A stretch of DNA of 64,000 nt from Cololabis saira (GCF_033807715.1 NC_084590.1:6004827-6068826), one strand, 5' to 3'; shown: positions 23,831-36,188, numbered from the stretch's first letter. The notes: generated by a model from the letters alone, not told the origin. Translations and numbers: made by a program.

Positions 23831-24026
23831 TCTCATTTCTATTTGGCCTACTGACTTAGGAGAGACCAACATATCGATATTTAGTAATGTAAGTCTGGAG
23901 CTGTTTTTTCTAATTTTTTTAAATATTTGTAAGTTATAAATATTAGTAAAACCCTACTATTTTAATTATTACTTTTTCTGTAACCATTCTGCCAAGGTTG
24001 TAACCGGGCTGAGCTGGGAATATTTC

Positions 24027-24034
24027 TGACGTCA
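24027..24034. promoter_or_regulatory. CRE palindrome TGACGTCA
   Basis: A perfect CREB/ATF site 18 bp before the 42-bp CCAAT/GC-box minisatellite, so the two together resemble a compact CpG promoter. Confidence 0.4.
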
Positions 24035-24051
24035 CCACATTACAGGGAGCT

Positions 24052-24199
24052 GATTGGTCGGGGGGCGGGGCCGTCATCACCCTACTCGCCACTGATTGGT
24101 CGGGGGGCGGGGCCGTCATCACCCTACTCGCCACCGATTGGTCGGGGGGCGGGGCCGTCATCACCCTACTCGCCACCGATTGGTCGGGGGGCGGGGCCG
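24052..24199. repeat. 42-bp minisatellite of CCAAT plus GC box
   Basis: Four copies at an exact 42-bp step (ATTGG at 24053, 24095, 24137 and 24179), each followed by GGGGGGCGGGGCC. On the minus strand each copy is a GC box then CCAAT. It is followed by a CpG-rich tail to about 24255. The sequence is distinct from the 128-bp modules although it carries the same two site types. Confidence 0.85.
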
Positions 24200-24269
24200 G
24201 CAGACGTTTGAATCAGGAAGCGGGAGTCAGCGCGAGAGCGACTGGCGGCTCGTGGCGATTTTATTATAA

Positions 24270-24530
24270 AAAAGGGACAACCAATCAGAAGAAGGGGCGG
24301 GGCTAATTCAGGCCAAAGAAGCTCAAGGACTCATTGCAGAGTCCCTTGACACCACCTACGACTTCCTATGTCAAACCATTCAAAGTTTATAGCAGAAAAA
24401 AGGGACAACCAATCAGAAGAAGGGGCGGGGCTAATTCAGGCCAATGAAGGTCAAGGACTCCATACAGAATCTGATGACACCACCCACGACTCTCTATGTC
24501 AAACCATTCAAAAGTTATGGCAGAGAAAAG
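24270..24530. repeat. CCAAT plus GC-box tandem array, block e
   Basis: Two modules at 24281 and 24409 (128 bp apart), where the composite unit resumes after the SINE-like and minisatellite stretch. Confidence 0.7.
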
Positions 24531-26039
24531 TATTCAAGGTGGCGCTGTTGAGCCGTTAGGCCACGCCCATTAATGCAAACCATGAAATATAAAATTTATC
24601 ACCAGGCCTGGCTTGCATGCAAAATTTGGTGACTTTTGGAGAACTATCAAATATGGACCAATCACATGAAGGGGGGGCGCGCCTTTTGGCGTCTAGCGTC
24701 GCCACGGTAACACTTTTGAAAGAGAAAAGTAATGCGTGGTGTCGCAGGATGTAGACGCACATTTTGATGTATAACACACTTTGGGACACGTTACGGTTCG
24801 GGCTGAATTAACTGCCGAAGGAATGGCATAAATTTCGCCAAAATGACAAGATTAATTCAAAATGGCCGACATCCTGTTCGGTTTCGGGCATGACCCCAAG
24901 AGACTTTTCTTTAAGTTGTGCCATGATACAGGTGTGTAGCGATTTTCGTGCATGTACGTCAAACCGTATTGTGGGGCTTGAGGCACAAAGTTTTCCGGGG
25001 GGCGCTGTTGAGCCATTTTGCCACGCCCATTAATGCAAACAATGAAATATCAAATTTATCGCCAGGCCTGGCTCGCATGCCAAATTTGGTGCCTTTTGGG
25101 GAACTATCAAATATGGACCAATCAGATGAAGGGGGGGTGCGCTTGTTGGCGTCTAGCGTCGCCACGGTAGCACTCTTGAAAGAGAAAAGTAATGCGTGTA
25201 GTCGCAGGATGGAGACGCACATTTTGATGTATAACACATCTGGGTTCACGATATGGTTCGGGCTGAATTAACTCTCGAAGGAATGGCATATATTGCTCCA
25301 AAATTACGCAATTAATTCAGAATGTTCAAAATGGCCGACTTCCTGTTCGGTTTCGGCCATGGCGCCAAGAGACTTTTCTTTTAGTTCCGACATGATACAG
25401 GTGTGTACCGATTTTCGTTCATGTACGTCAAAGCGTATTATGGGGCTTGAGGCTCAAAGTTTTTTCTGTTGAACCAATCAGATGAAGGGTGGGCACGCTT
25501 TTTGGCGTCTAGCGTCGCCACGGTAACCCTTTTCAAAGAGAAAAGTAATGCGTGGTGTCGGAGGATGGAGACGCACATTTTGATGTATAACACACCTGGG
25601 TGCACGTTACGGTTCGGGCTGAATTAACTGCCGAAGGAAGGCATAAATTTTGCCAAAATGACACGATTCATTCAAAATGGCCGACTTCCTGTTCGGTTTC
25701 TCGACATGACGCCAAGAGACTTTTCTTTAAGTTGCGCCATGATACAGGTGTGTACCGATTTTCGTGCATGTACGTCAAACCGTATCGTGGGGCTTGAGGC
25801 ACAAAGTTTTCAAGGGGGCGCTGTTGAGCCATTTTGCCACGCCTAATAATGCAAACCATTAAATATCAAATTTTTCGCCAGGCCTGACTTGGGTGCAAAA
25901 TTTGGTGACTTTTTGGGCACGTTTAGGGGGGCAAAAAGGCCTTCCTTTTGTCAGGAAAATAATAATAATAATAATTAAAGCTGCAAGCAGCGATGAACGG
26001 GCCCTCGCACTCACGGCCACCGCCCCCATAAGCATATCA

Positions 26040-26360
26040 GAAATGACACCACCCACGACTTCCTATGTCAAACCATTAAAAAGTTATAGCAGAAAAAAGG
26101 GACAACCAATCAGAAGAAGGGGCGGGGCTAATTCAGGCCAATGAAGGTCAAGGACTCCATAAAGAATCTGATGACACCAGCCACGACTCTCTATGTCAAA
26201 CCATTCCAAAGATATAGCAGAAAATCGGGACAACCAATCAGAAGAAGGGGCGGGGCTAATTAAGACCAACGAAGCTCAAGGACTCCATACAGAGTCCCAT
26301 GACACCACCCACAACTTCCTATGTCAAACCATTCAAAAGTTATGGCAGAGAAAAGTATTC
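26040..26360. repeat. CCAAT plus GC-box tandem array, block f
   Basis: Two modules at 26106 and 26234, 128 bp apart, at the start of the fifth composite unit. Confidence 0.7.
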
Positions 26361-27620
26361 TAGGGGGCGCTGTTGAACCGTTAGGCCACGCCCATTAATG
26401 CAAACCATGAAATATCAAATTTATCGCCAAGTCTGTCTTGCATGCAAAATTTGGTGACTTTTGGAGAACTATCAAATATGGACCAATCAGATTTCAAAAT
26501 GGCCGACTTCCTTTTCGGTTTCGGCCATGGCTCCAAGAGACTTTTCTTTAAGCTGTGCCATGATACAGGTGTATAGCGATTTTCGTGCATGTACGTCAAA
26601 CCGTATTGTGGGGCTTGAGGCACAAAGTTTTCCGGGGGGCGCTGTTGAGCCATTTTGCCACGCCCATTAATGCAAACCATGAAATATCACATTTATCGCC
26701 AGTCCTGGCTTGCGTGCCAAATTTGGTGCCTTTTGGGGAACTATCAAATATGGACCAATCAGATGAAGGGGGGGTGCGCTTGTTGGCGTCTAGCGCCGCC
26801 ACGGTAACACTTTTGAAAGAGAAAAGTAATGCATGTAGTCGCAGGATGGAGACGCACATTTTGATGTATAACACATCTGGGTTCACGATACGGTTCGGGC
26901 CGTATTAATTCTCGAAGGAATGGCATATATTGCTCCAAAATTACGCGATTAATTCAGAATGTTCAAAATGGCCGACTTCCTGTTCGGTTTCGGCCATGGC
27001 GCCAAGAGACTTTTCTTTAAGTTGCGACATGATACAGGTGTGTAGCGATCTTCGTTCATGTACGTCAAACCGTATTGAGGGGCTTGAGGCGCAAAGTTTT
27101 TTCTGTCTGAACCAATCAGATGAAGGGTGGGCGCGCTTTTCGGCGTCTAGCGTCGCCACGGTAACGCTTTTGAAAGAGAAAAGTAATGCGTGGTGTCGGA
27201 GGATGGAGACGCACATTTTGATGTATTACACACCTGGGTGCACGTTACGGTTCGGGCCGTATTAACTGCCGAAGGAATGGCATAAATTTCGCCAAAATGA
27301 CACGATTAATTCAAAATGGCCGACTTCCTGTTCGGTTTCTCGACATGACGCCCAGAGACTTTTCTTTAAGTTGGGCCATGATACAGGTGTGTACCGATTT
27401 TCGTGCATGTACGACAAACCGCATTGTGGGGCTTGAGGCACAAAGTTTTCCGGGGGGCGCTGTTGAGCCATTTTGCCACGCCCATTAATGTAAACCATTA
27501 AATATCAAATTTTTCGCCAGGCCTGACTTGCATGCAAAATTTGGTGACTTTTTGGGCACGTTTAGGGGGGCAAAAAGGCCCTCCTTTTGTCAGAACAATA
27601 AGAAGAAGAAGAAGAAGAAT

Positions 27621-27909
27621 AATTCCTACAGATACAATAGGGCCTTCGCACTGCAAGTGCTCGGGCCCTAATAAAAATTCCTACAGATACAATAGGGCCT
27701 TCGCACTGAAGGTGCTCGGGCCCTAATAATAAAAAAAATACAAATAATTCCTACAGATACAATAGGGCCTTCGCACTGAAGGTGCTCGGGCCCTAATAAT
27801 AAAAATTCCTACAGATACAATAGGGCCTTCGCACTGAAGGTGCTCGGGCCCTAATAAAAATTCCTGCAAATACAATAGGGCCTTCGCACTGAAGGTGCTC
27901 GGGCCCTAA
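27621..27909. repeat. Five tandem 3' ends, each with a hairpin
   Basis: Five copies of a roughly 55-70-bp piece begin AATTCCTACAGATAC (near 27621, 27676, 27746, 27804 and 27859) and end GGGCCCTAATAA. Each holds an AGGGCC/GGCCCT outer stem around a GCAC/GTGC inner stem. The first copy has the perfect inner hairpin GCACTGCAAGTGC. The last joins transposon copy 2 at ATTATC. Confidence 0.85.
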
Positions 27910-28531
27910 TTATCAACAGCATTAGTCTTGTCTCCTGTGTGGTGTCTACAGTAATGCATACAAGTGTGTTTACTGTTCACTGTGTATTGTTTTGCAAAAA
28001 GTGTGAGCAGACATTGTGTTTACAGATGTGCAAATCTGAGCGATGTTTTGCAAATTCACTGTGTGCTTCACCCATACTACTCTATGCACTTAGAAGCAGA
28101 ATTAGCCGAAAGTGTTTAAGGTTTTCAACAGCAGAGTGTAACTGGTGCAAACAGAGTTAAGTCATATGCAACGTGTGTGTTTCATATGGTAAAAAAATAT
28201 GGTTTTGATAAGTTAGTGTATAGTTTTTACAAGAGTGGTTCATTTTGCAAAGGAGCTAAGGTGTTTTGCTAATCGGGTATGTGGTTGTGCTATTCGTGTG
28301 TATGGTTTTGCTAAACAAAACAAAACAATCAAAATTGTGTTTATTCAATCGTAAAAAACTGTAATCTAACCCTGGAATGTCATCAGACATGTGATGTCAT
28401 TGATGATGTCACCAGTCTCACACCGAGTAAAATCCATCTCAGTGACCAGAACAGCAGTGGAGGTGATTCCTTTCTGCTAGCCTTCAACCTGGACTCTACA
28501 CTTCAAACAAACTTCATAAATGTGACTTCAG

Positions 28532-28604
28532 CGCCCAACGTGGGGTTCGAACCCACGACCCTGAGATTAAGAGTCTCATGCTCTACCGACTGAGCTAGCC
28601 GGGC
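28532..28604 (-). tRNA. tRNA-Lys (CTT)
   Basis: T-loop class TTCGAAC with the standard G1-C72 pair. First gene after transposon copy 2; the gene after copy 4 (51642) has the same combination. Confidence 0.95.
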
Positions 28605-29613
28605 TTCAGATGCTAGAAAATACGAACAATAATCGAAAATTGTCTCTAATGTCAGGTTTAATCATTGTTTCAGAGAAACCAGTTTTCCGTCTGGACTCCT
28701 CTGGACACCACCCAGACAGTTGAATGACAACATGTGACTAAACTTGTGATTTTCTAGTTTTTCGAAATTGTAGATGCTCACAAATTGGCTATTTCGGAGG
28801 TGTCCATTTTTTAGGAGTTGGTGCAGTTGGAAGCCAACTACCTGGTGATGATGTCACCTACTCTCGTCCACTTGGCATTATGAGACAATTGGAGCGCATC
28901 TCAAGTTCAGCTTGACTACGTCAAAATCTGTGTAGAACTGGCGGTTATCAGGATGCTATGCTCCTCAAGCTAGCTATAGCTAGCTAGTGCAAAATGTCCC
29001 ACTATCTATGTCTCTACATACCTGTGTAGATGGTTTTGTATAAGATTAAGGGGGAATAGAAACTAAATTATTGAATGAATTGAATCATGATCAATAACCT
29101 GCTGCACAGTTTCTGTAGTGTAGTGGTTATTCGGTTCATCGCAAATGCAAAGGTCGCAAAAAGTCTCTGGTCTGAGTCTAACAGGCTGGACCTCTGGATC
29201 AGGACCGACGAGTGAATAGAACATCCACAGTTTTATCTTAGAAAAACTTCATCAATTAAAGCTTTTTTAGCAGGCCAACAGCAACTGGTGTGTGGAGGAG
29301 TCATTTTCATCCTATTGACCTTTGTTCACTTGTATCAGTCATGTATGTCCATTGTACCAAATAGCTGGTCTCTCCATCGGGGAATCGAACCCCAGGCACA
29401 GATACTGCCCACTATACTAACATTGTCATAATTACAAATTATTTAATCTAACCCTGGAATGTCATCAGACATGTGATGTCATTGATGATGTCACCAGTCT
29501 CACACCGAGTAAAATCCATCTCAGTGACCAGAACAGCAGTGGAGGTGATTCCTTTCTGCTAGCCTTCAACCTGGACTCTACACTTCAAACAAACTTCATA
29601 AATGTGACTTCAG

Positions 29614-29686
29614 CGCCCAACGTGGGGCTTGAACCCACGACCCTGAGATTAAGAGTCTCATGCTCTACCGACTGAGCTAGCCGGGC
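29614..29686 (-). tRNA. tRNA-Lys (CTT)
   Basis: T-loop class TTCAAGC, standard acceptor, 1082 bp from the previous gene. Confidence 0.95.
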
Positions 29687-30687
29687 TTCAGATGCTAGAA
29701 AATACGAACAATAATCGAAAAGTGTCTGTAATGTCAGGTTTAATCAGTGTTTCAGAGAAACCAGTTTTCCGTCTGGACTCCTCTGGACACCACCCAGACA
29801 GTTGAATGACAACATGTGACTAAACTTGTGATTTTCTAGTTTTTCGTAATTGTAGATGCTCACAAATTGGATATTTCGGAGGTGTCCATTTTTTAGGAGT
29901 TGGTGCAGTTGGAAGCCAACTACCTGGTGATGATGTCACCTACTCTCGTCCACTTGGCATTATGAGACAATTGGAGCGCATCTCAAGTTCAGCTTGACTA
30001 CGTCAAAATCTGCGTAGACCTGGCGGTTATCAGGATGCTATGCTCCTCAAGCTAGCCTATAGCTAGCTAGTGCAAAATGTCCCACTATCTATGTCTCTAC
30101 ATACCTGTCTAGATGGTTTTGTATAAGATTAAGGGGGAATAGATACTAAATGATTGAATGAATTGAATCATGATCAATAACCTGCTGAACAGTTTCTGTA
30201 GTGTAGTGGTTATTCGGTTCATCGCAAATGCAAAAGGTCTCTGGTCTGAGTCTTACAGGCTGGACCTCTGGATCAGGACTGACGAGTGAACAGAAGATCC
30301 ACAGTTTTATCTTAGAAAAACTTCATCAATTAAAGCTTTTTTAGCAGGCCAACGGCAACTGGTGTGTGGAGGAGTCATTTTCATCCTATTGACCTTTGTT
30401 CACTTGTAACAGTCATGTATGTCCATTGTACCAAATAGCTGGTCTCTCCATCGGGGAATCGAACCCCAGGCACAGATACTGCCCACTATACTAACATTGT
30501 CATAATTACAAATTATTTAATCTAACCCTGGAATGTCATCAGACATGTGATGTCATTGATGATGTCACCAGTCTCACACCGAGTAAAATCCATCTCAGTG
30601 ACCAGAACAGCAGTGGAGGTGATTCCTTTCTGCTAGCCTTCAACCTGGACTCTACACTTCAAACAAACTTCATAAATGTGACTTCAG

Positions 30688-30760
30688 CGCCCAACGTGGG
30701 GCTCGAACCCACGACCCTGAGATTAAGAGTCTCATGCTCTACCGACTGAGCTAGCCGGGC
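30688..30760 (-). tRNA. tRNA-Lys (CTT)
   Basis: T-loop class TTCGAGC, standard acceptor, 1074 bp from the previous gene. Confidence 0.95.
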
Positions 30761-31758
30761 TTCAGATGCTAGAAAATACGAACAATAATCGAAAATTGTC
30801 TGTAATGTCAGGTTTAATCAGTGTTTCAGAGAAACCAGTTTTCCGTCTGGACTCCTCTGGACACCACCCAGACAGTTGAATGACAACATGTGACTAAACT
30901 TGTGATTTTCTAGTTTTTCGTAATTGTAGATGCTCACAAATTGGTGTCCATTTTTTAGGAGTTGGTGCAGTTGGAAGCCAACTACCTGGTGATGATGTCA
31001 CCTACTCTCGTCCACTTGGCATTATGAGACAATTGGAGCGCATCTCAAGTTCAGCTTGACTACGTCAAAATCTGTGTAGACCTGGCGGTTATCAGGATGC
31101 TATGCTCCTCAAGCTAGCCTATAGCTAGCTAGTGCAAAATGTCTCACTATCTATGTCTCTACATACCTGTCTAGATGGTTTTGTATAAGATTAAGGGGGA
31201 ATAGAAACTAAATTATTGAATGAATTGAATCATGATCAATAACCTGCTGCACAGTTTCTGTAGTGTAGTGGTTATTCGGTTCATCGCAAATGCAAAGGTC
31301 GCAAAAGGTCTCTGGTCTGAGTCTTACAGGCTGGACCTCTGGATCAGGACTGACGAGTAAACAGAAGATCCACAGTTTTATCTTAGAAAAACTTCATCAA
31401 TTAAAGCTTTTTTAGCAGGCCAACGGCAACTGGTGTGTGGAGGAGTCATTTTCATCCTATTGACCTTTGTTCACTTGTAACAGTCATGTATGTCCATTGT
31501 ACCAAATAGCTGGTCTCTCCATCGGGGAATCGAACCCCAGGCACAGATACTGCCCACTATACTAACATTGTCATAATTACAAATTATTTAATCTAACCCT
31601 GGAATGTCATCAGACATGTGATGTCATTGATGATGTCACCAGTCTCACACCGAGTAAAATCCATCTCAGTGACCAGAACAGCAATGGAGGTGATTCCTTT
31701 CTGCTAGCCTTCAACCTGGACTCTACACTTCAAACAAACTTCATAAATGTGACTTCAG

Positions 31759-31831
31759 CGCCCAACGTGGGGCTCGAACCCACGACCCTGAGATTAAGAG
31801 TCTCATGCTCTACCGACTGAGCTAGCCGGGC
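31759..31831 (-). tRNA. tRNA-Lys (CTT)
   Basis: T-loop class TTCGAGC, standard acceptor. Its 3' spacer has a private GCAATGG (for GCAGTGG) near 31681. Confidence 0.95.
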
Positions 31832-32828
31832 TTCAGATGCTAGAAAATACGAACAATAATCGAAAATTGTCTGTAATGTCAGGTTTAATCAGTGTTTCAG
31901 AGAAACCAGTTTTCCGTCTGGACTCCTCTGGACACCACCCAGACAGTTGAATGACAACATGTGACTAAACTTGTGATTTTCTAGTTTTTCGTAATTGTAG
32001 ATGCTCACAAATTGGTGTCCATTTTTTAGGAGTTGGTGCAGTTGGAAGCCAACTACCTGCTGATGATGTCACCTACTCTCGTCCACATGGCATTATGAGA
32101 CAATTGGAGCGCATCTCAAGTTCAGCTTGACTACGTCAAAATCTGTGTAGAACTGGCGGTTATCAGGATGCTATGCTCCTCAAGCTAGCTATAGCTAGCT
32201 AGTGCAAAATGTCCCACTATCTATGTCTCTACATACCTGTGTAGATGGTTTTGTATAAGATTAAGGGGGAATAGAAACTAAATTATTGAATGAATTGAAT
32301 CATGATCAATAACCTGCTGCACAGTTTCTGTAGTGTAGTGGTTATTCGGTTCATCGCAAATGCAAAGGTCGCAAAAAGTCTCTGGTCTGAGTCTAACAGG
32401 CTGGACCTCTGGATCAGGACCGACGAGTGAATAGAACATCCACAGTTTTATCTTAGAAAAACTTCATCAATTAATGCTTTTTTAGCAGGCCAACAGCAAC
32501 TGGTGTGTGGAGGAGTCATTTTCATCCTATTGACCTTTGTTCACTTGTATCAGTCATGTATGTCCATTGTACCAAATAGCTGGTCTCTCCATCGGGGAAT
32601 CGAACCCCAGGCCCAGATACTGCCCACTATACTAACATTGTCATAATTACAAATTATTTAATCTAACCCTGGAATGTCATCAGACATGTGATGTCATTGA
32701 TGATGTCACCAGTCTCACACCGAGTAAAATCCATCTCAGTGACCAGAACAGCAGTGGAGGTGATTCCTTTCTGCTAGCCTTCAACCTGGACTCTACACTT
32801 CAAACAAACTTCATAAATGTAACTTCAG

Positions 32829-32901
32829 CGCCCAACGTGGGGCTCGAACCCACGACCCTGAGATTAAGAGTCTCATGCTCTACCGACTGAGCTAGCCGGG
32901 C
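32829..32901 (-). tRNA. tRNA-Lys (CTT)
   Basis: T-loop class TTCGAGC, standard acceptor. The base change TGTAACTTCAG lies just 3' of the gene. Confidence 0.95.
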
Positions 32902-33902
32902 TTCAGATGCTAGAAAATACGAACAATAATCGAAAATTGTCTGTAATGTCAGGTTTAATCAGTGTTTCAGAGAAACCAGTTTTCCGTCTGGACTCCTCTG
33001 GACACCACCCAGACAGTTGAATGACAACATGTGACTAAACTTGTGATTTTCTAGTTTTTCGAAATTGTAGATGCTCACAAATTGGCTATTTCGGAGGTGT
33101 CCATTTTTTAGGAGTTGGTGCAGTTGGAAGCCAACTACCTGGTGATGATGTCACCTACTCTCGTCCACTTGGCATTATGAGACAATTGGAGCGCATCTCA
33201 AGTTCAGCTTGACTACGTCAAAATCTGTGTAGACCTGGCGGTTATCAGGATGCTATGCTCCTCAAGCTAGCCTATAGCTAGCTAGTGCAAAATGTCCCAC
33301 TATCTATGTCTCTACATACCTGTCTAGATGGTTTTGTATAAGATTAAGGGGGAATAGATACTAAATGATTGAATGAATTGAATCATGATCAATAACCTGC
33401 TGAACAGTTTCTGTAGTGTAGTGGTTATTCGGTTCATCGCAAATGCAAAAGGTCTCTGGTCTGAGTCTTACAGGCTGGACCTCTGGATCAGGACTGACGA
33501 GTAAACAGAAGATCCACAGTTTTATCTTAGAAAAACTTCATCAATTAAAGCTTTTTTAGCAGGCCAACGGCAACTGGTGTGTGGAGGAGTCATTTTCATC
33601 CTATTGACCTTTGTTCACTTGTAACAGTCATGTATGTCCATTGTACCAAATAGCTGGTCTCTCCATCGGGGAATCGAACCCCAGGCACAGATACTGCCCA
33701 CTATACTAACATTGTCATAATTACAAATTATTTAATCTAACCCTGGAATGTCATCAGACATGTGATGTCATTGATGATGTCACCAGTCTCACACCGAGTA
33801 AAATCCATCTCAGTGACCAGAACAGCAGTGGAGGTGATTCCTTTCTGCTAGCCTTCAACCTGGACTGTACACTTCAAACAAACTTCATAAATGTGACTTC
33901 AG

Positions 33903-33975
33903 CACCCAACGTGGGGTTCGAACCCACGACCCTGAGATTAAGAGTCTCATGCTCTACCGACTGAGCTAGCCGGGC
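33903..33975 (-). tRNA. tRNA-Lys (CTT), G1-U72 variant
   Basis: T-loop class TTCGAAC with the G-U first acceptor pair. The nearby GGACTGTACAC marks it as sister to 46707. Confidence 0.9.
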
Positions 33976-34984
33976 TTCAGATGCTAGAAAATACGAACAA
34001 TAATCGAAAATTGTCTCTAATGTCAGGTTTAATCATTGTTTCAGAGAAACCAGTTTTCCGTCTGGACTCCTCTGGACACCACCCAGACAGTTGAATGACA
34101 ACATGTGACTAAACTTGTGATTTTCTAGTTTTTCGAAATTGTAGATGCTCACAAATTGGCTATTTCGGAGGTGTCCATTTTTTAGGAGTTGGTGCAGTTG
34201 GAAGCCAACTACCTGGTGATGATGTCACCTACTCTCGTCCACATGGCATTATGAGACAATTGGAGCGCATCTCAAGTTCAGCTTGACTACGTCAAAATCT
34301 GTGTAGAACTGGCGGTTATCAGGATGCTATGCTCCTCAAGCTAGCTATAGCTAGCTAGTGCAAAATGTCCCACTATCTATGTCTCTACATACCTGTGTAG
34401 ATGGTTTTGTATAAGATTAAGGGGGAATAGAAACTAAATTATTGAATGAATTGAATCATGATCAATAACCTGCTGCACAGTTTCTGTAGTGTAGTGGTTA
34501 TTCGGTTCATCGCAAATGCAAAGGTCGCAAAAAGTCTCTGGTCTGAGTCTAACAGGCTGGACCTCTGGATCAGGACCGACGAGTGAATAGAACATCCACA
34601 GTTTTATCTTAGAAAAACTTCATCAATTAAAGCTTTTTTAGCAGGCCAACAGCAACTGGTGTGTGGAGGAGTCATTTTCATCCTATTGACCTTTGTTCAC
34701 TTGTATCAGTCATGTATGTCCATTGTACCAAATAGCTGGTCTCTCCATCGGGGAATCGAACCCCAGGCCCAGATACTGCCCACTATACTAACATTGTCAT
34801 AATTACAAATTATTTAATCTAACCCTGGAATGTCATCAGACATGTGATGTCATTGATGATGTCACCAGTCTCACACCGAGTAAAATCCATCTCAGTGACC
34901 AGAACAGCAGTGGAGGTGATTCCTTTCTGCTAGCCTTCAACCTGGACTCTACACTTCAAACAAACTTCATAAATGTGACTTCAG

Positions 34985-35057
34985 CGCCCAACGTGGGGCT
35001 CGAACCCACGACCCTGAGATTAAGAGTCTCATGCTCTACCGACTGAGCTAGCCGGGC
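34985..35057 (-). tRNA. tRNA-Lys (CTT)
   Basis: T-loop class TTCGAGC, standard acceptor. Its unit is interrupted 344 bp further on by the LINE. Confidence 0.95.
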
Positions 35058-35401
35058 TTCAGATGCTAGAAAATACGAACAATAATCGAAAATTGTCTGT
35101 AATGTCAGGTTTAATCAGTGTTTCAGAGAAACCAGTTTTCCGTCTGGACTCCTCTGGACACCACCCAGACAGTTGAATGACAACATGTGACTAAACTTGT
35201 GATTTTCTAGTTTTTCGAAATTGTAGATGCTCACAAATTGGCTATTTCGGAGGTGTCCATTTTTTAGGAGTTGGTGCAGTTGGAAGCCAACTACCTGGTG
35301 ATGATGTCACCTACTCTCGTCCACTTGGCATTATGAGACAATTGGAGCGCATCTCAAGTTCAGCTTGACTACGTCAAAATCTGTGTAGACCTGGCGGTTA
35401 T

Positions 35402-36188
35402 TCAATTCAATTCAATTCAATTTTATTTATATAGCGTCTAATACAACAGAGTTGTCTCTAGACGCTTTACAGAGACCCATACCCAGAACATGACCCCCGA
35501 GCAGTTATTACATAAACAATGGCAGGTAAAAACTCCCCTAGTGGGAGAAAAACCTTAAGCCAAACAGTGGCAAGGAAAAACTCCCCTTTAGGAGGGAAGA
35601 AACCTTGAGCAGGACCAGGCTCATCAGGGGGGACCCTCCTGCCGAGGGCCAGACTGGTGGGTCAGGGACGGCAACAGCACAGCAGGCAGGTGGAAGCAGC
35701 AACGGGATGACCGGGGGTGGGGACCGCAGGCCAGCACACAGCTCCCGAAGCTCCGGCCCAATCAGCAAGTCCCAGGTTGGGGTGCAGGGTCAGGAAAAGA
35801 CTTGTGCTCCGTAATGCAAGCTACAAGCCACCCATGGCCACCTGCAGGACAAAAGAGAGAAAAGGGAGGAGAAGGGGGGGGCAGCAACGGGATGACCAGG
35901 GGTGGGGACCGCAGGCCAGCACGCAGCTCCCGAAGCTCCGGCCCAATCAGCAAGTCCCAGGTTGGGGTGCAGGGTCGGGGAAAGACTTGTGCTCCGTAAT
36001 GCAAGCTACAAGCCACCCACGACCACCTGCAGGTTCCGGTGTCCGGCAAAGGATGCTGCAACATGGACAAAAGAGAGAAAAGGGAGGAGAAGGGGGGGCC
36101 AGCACAAGAAACCACAGGAGCGACTCTGACACACTAAAGTTTACACTACCTAGAGATTTACCAACACCAGCTAGAGGTTTACTAAACA
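35402..36188 (-). other. LINE 3' untranslated region and tail
   Basis: It holds two direct repeats with a 185-bp offset (35699-35880 and 35884-36100; the second has an extra 36-bp piece), the fish-L2-like 3' block at 35530-35625 and the terminal TTGAA microsatellite. Conserved LINE 3' ends of this kind are usually what the reverse transcriptase recognises; that role is inferred here. Confidence 0.75.

Larger units (their letters stand above)
17316..27909. repeat. Composite of five head-to-tail non-coding repeats
   Basis: Five units start with the same motif (AAGCTGCAAGCAGC then GGGCCCTCGCACTCACG) at about 17316, 18807, 21141, 22761 and 25975. Each ends with AAAAAGGCC(T/C)T.. and an AATAAT-type microsatellite. 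Within each unit a short CCAAT/GC-box tandem array comes first, followed by 600-bp-scale modules containing CCAATCAGATGAAGG and TTCAAAATGGCCGAC. Open frames here repeat with the modules and show no protein family. The outer boundary in transposon copy 2 shows ATTA on both sides. The superfamily is not identifiable from the ends. Confidence 0.8.
15945..28361 (+). mobile_element. IS630/Tc1-mariner-type transposon, copy 2, split by a 10.6-kb insert
   Basis: The left part (15945 to about 17315) and right part (about 27910 to 28361) match copy 1 nearly base for base. Terminal inverted repeats and flanking TA (15943-15944 and 28362-28363) are intact. The large composite repeat entered at ATTA within the 3' region. 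The left flank shares the private word ATTGCAATAATTAC with copy 1. Confidence 0.88.
28362..35401. repeat. tRNA array, block 4 (about 6.5 units)
   Basis: Seven tRNA-Lys genes spaced 1082, 1074, 1071, 1070, 1074 and 1082 bp. The block is broken at 35401 by the LINE; the same unit continues at 40700. It carries a private GGACTGTACAC variant near 33867 that also occurs near 46669. Confidence 0.92.

Noticed and set aside
23943..24176. 77-residue ORF with a repeated 14-residue peptide
   Set aside because: It is a translation of the 42-bp minisatellite with no flanking coding signal.
17405..27726. Dozens of 60-110-residue ORFs in the composite repeat
   Set aside because: The same peptides recur with the repeat modules in several frames, and none shows a family motif or a conserved start.
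17316..27909. Helitron assignment for the composite repeat
   Set aside because: A 3' hairpin and CTAA are present, but there is no clear 5' TC start, the end is followed by microsatellite sequence and the site shows a possible ATTA duplication, so the evidence conflicts.
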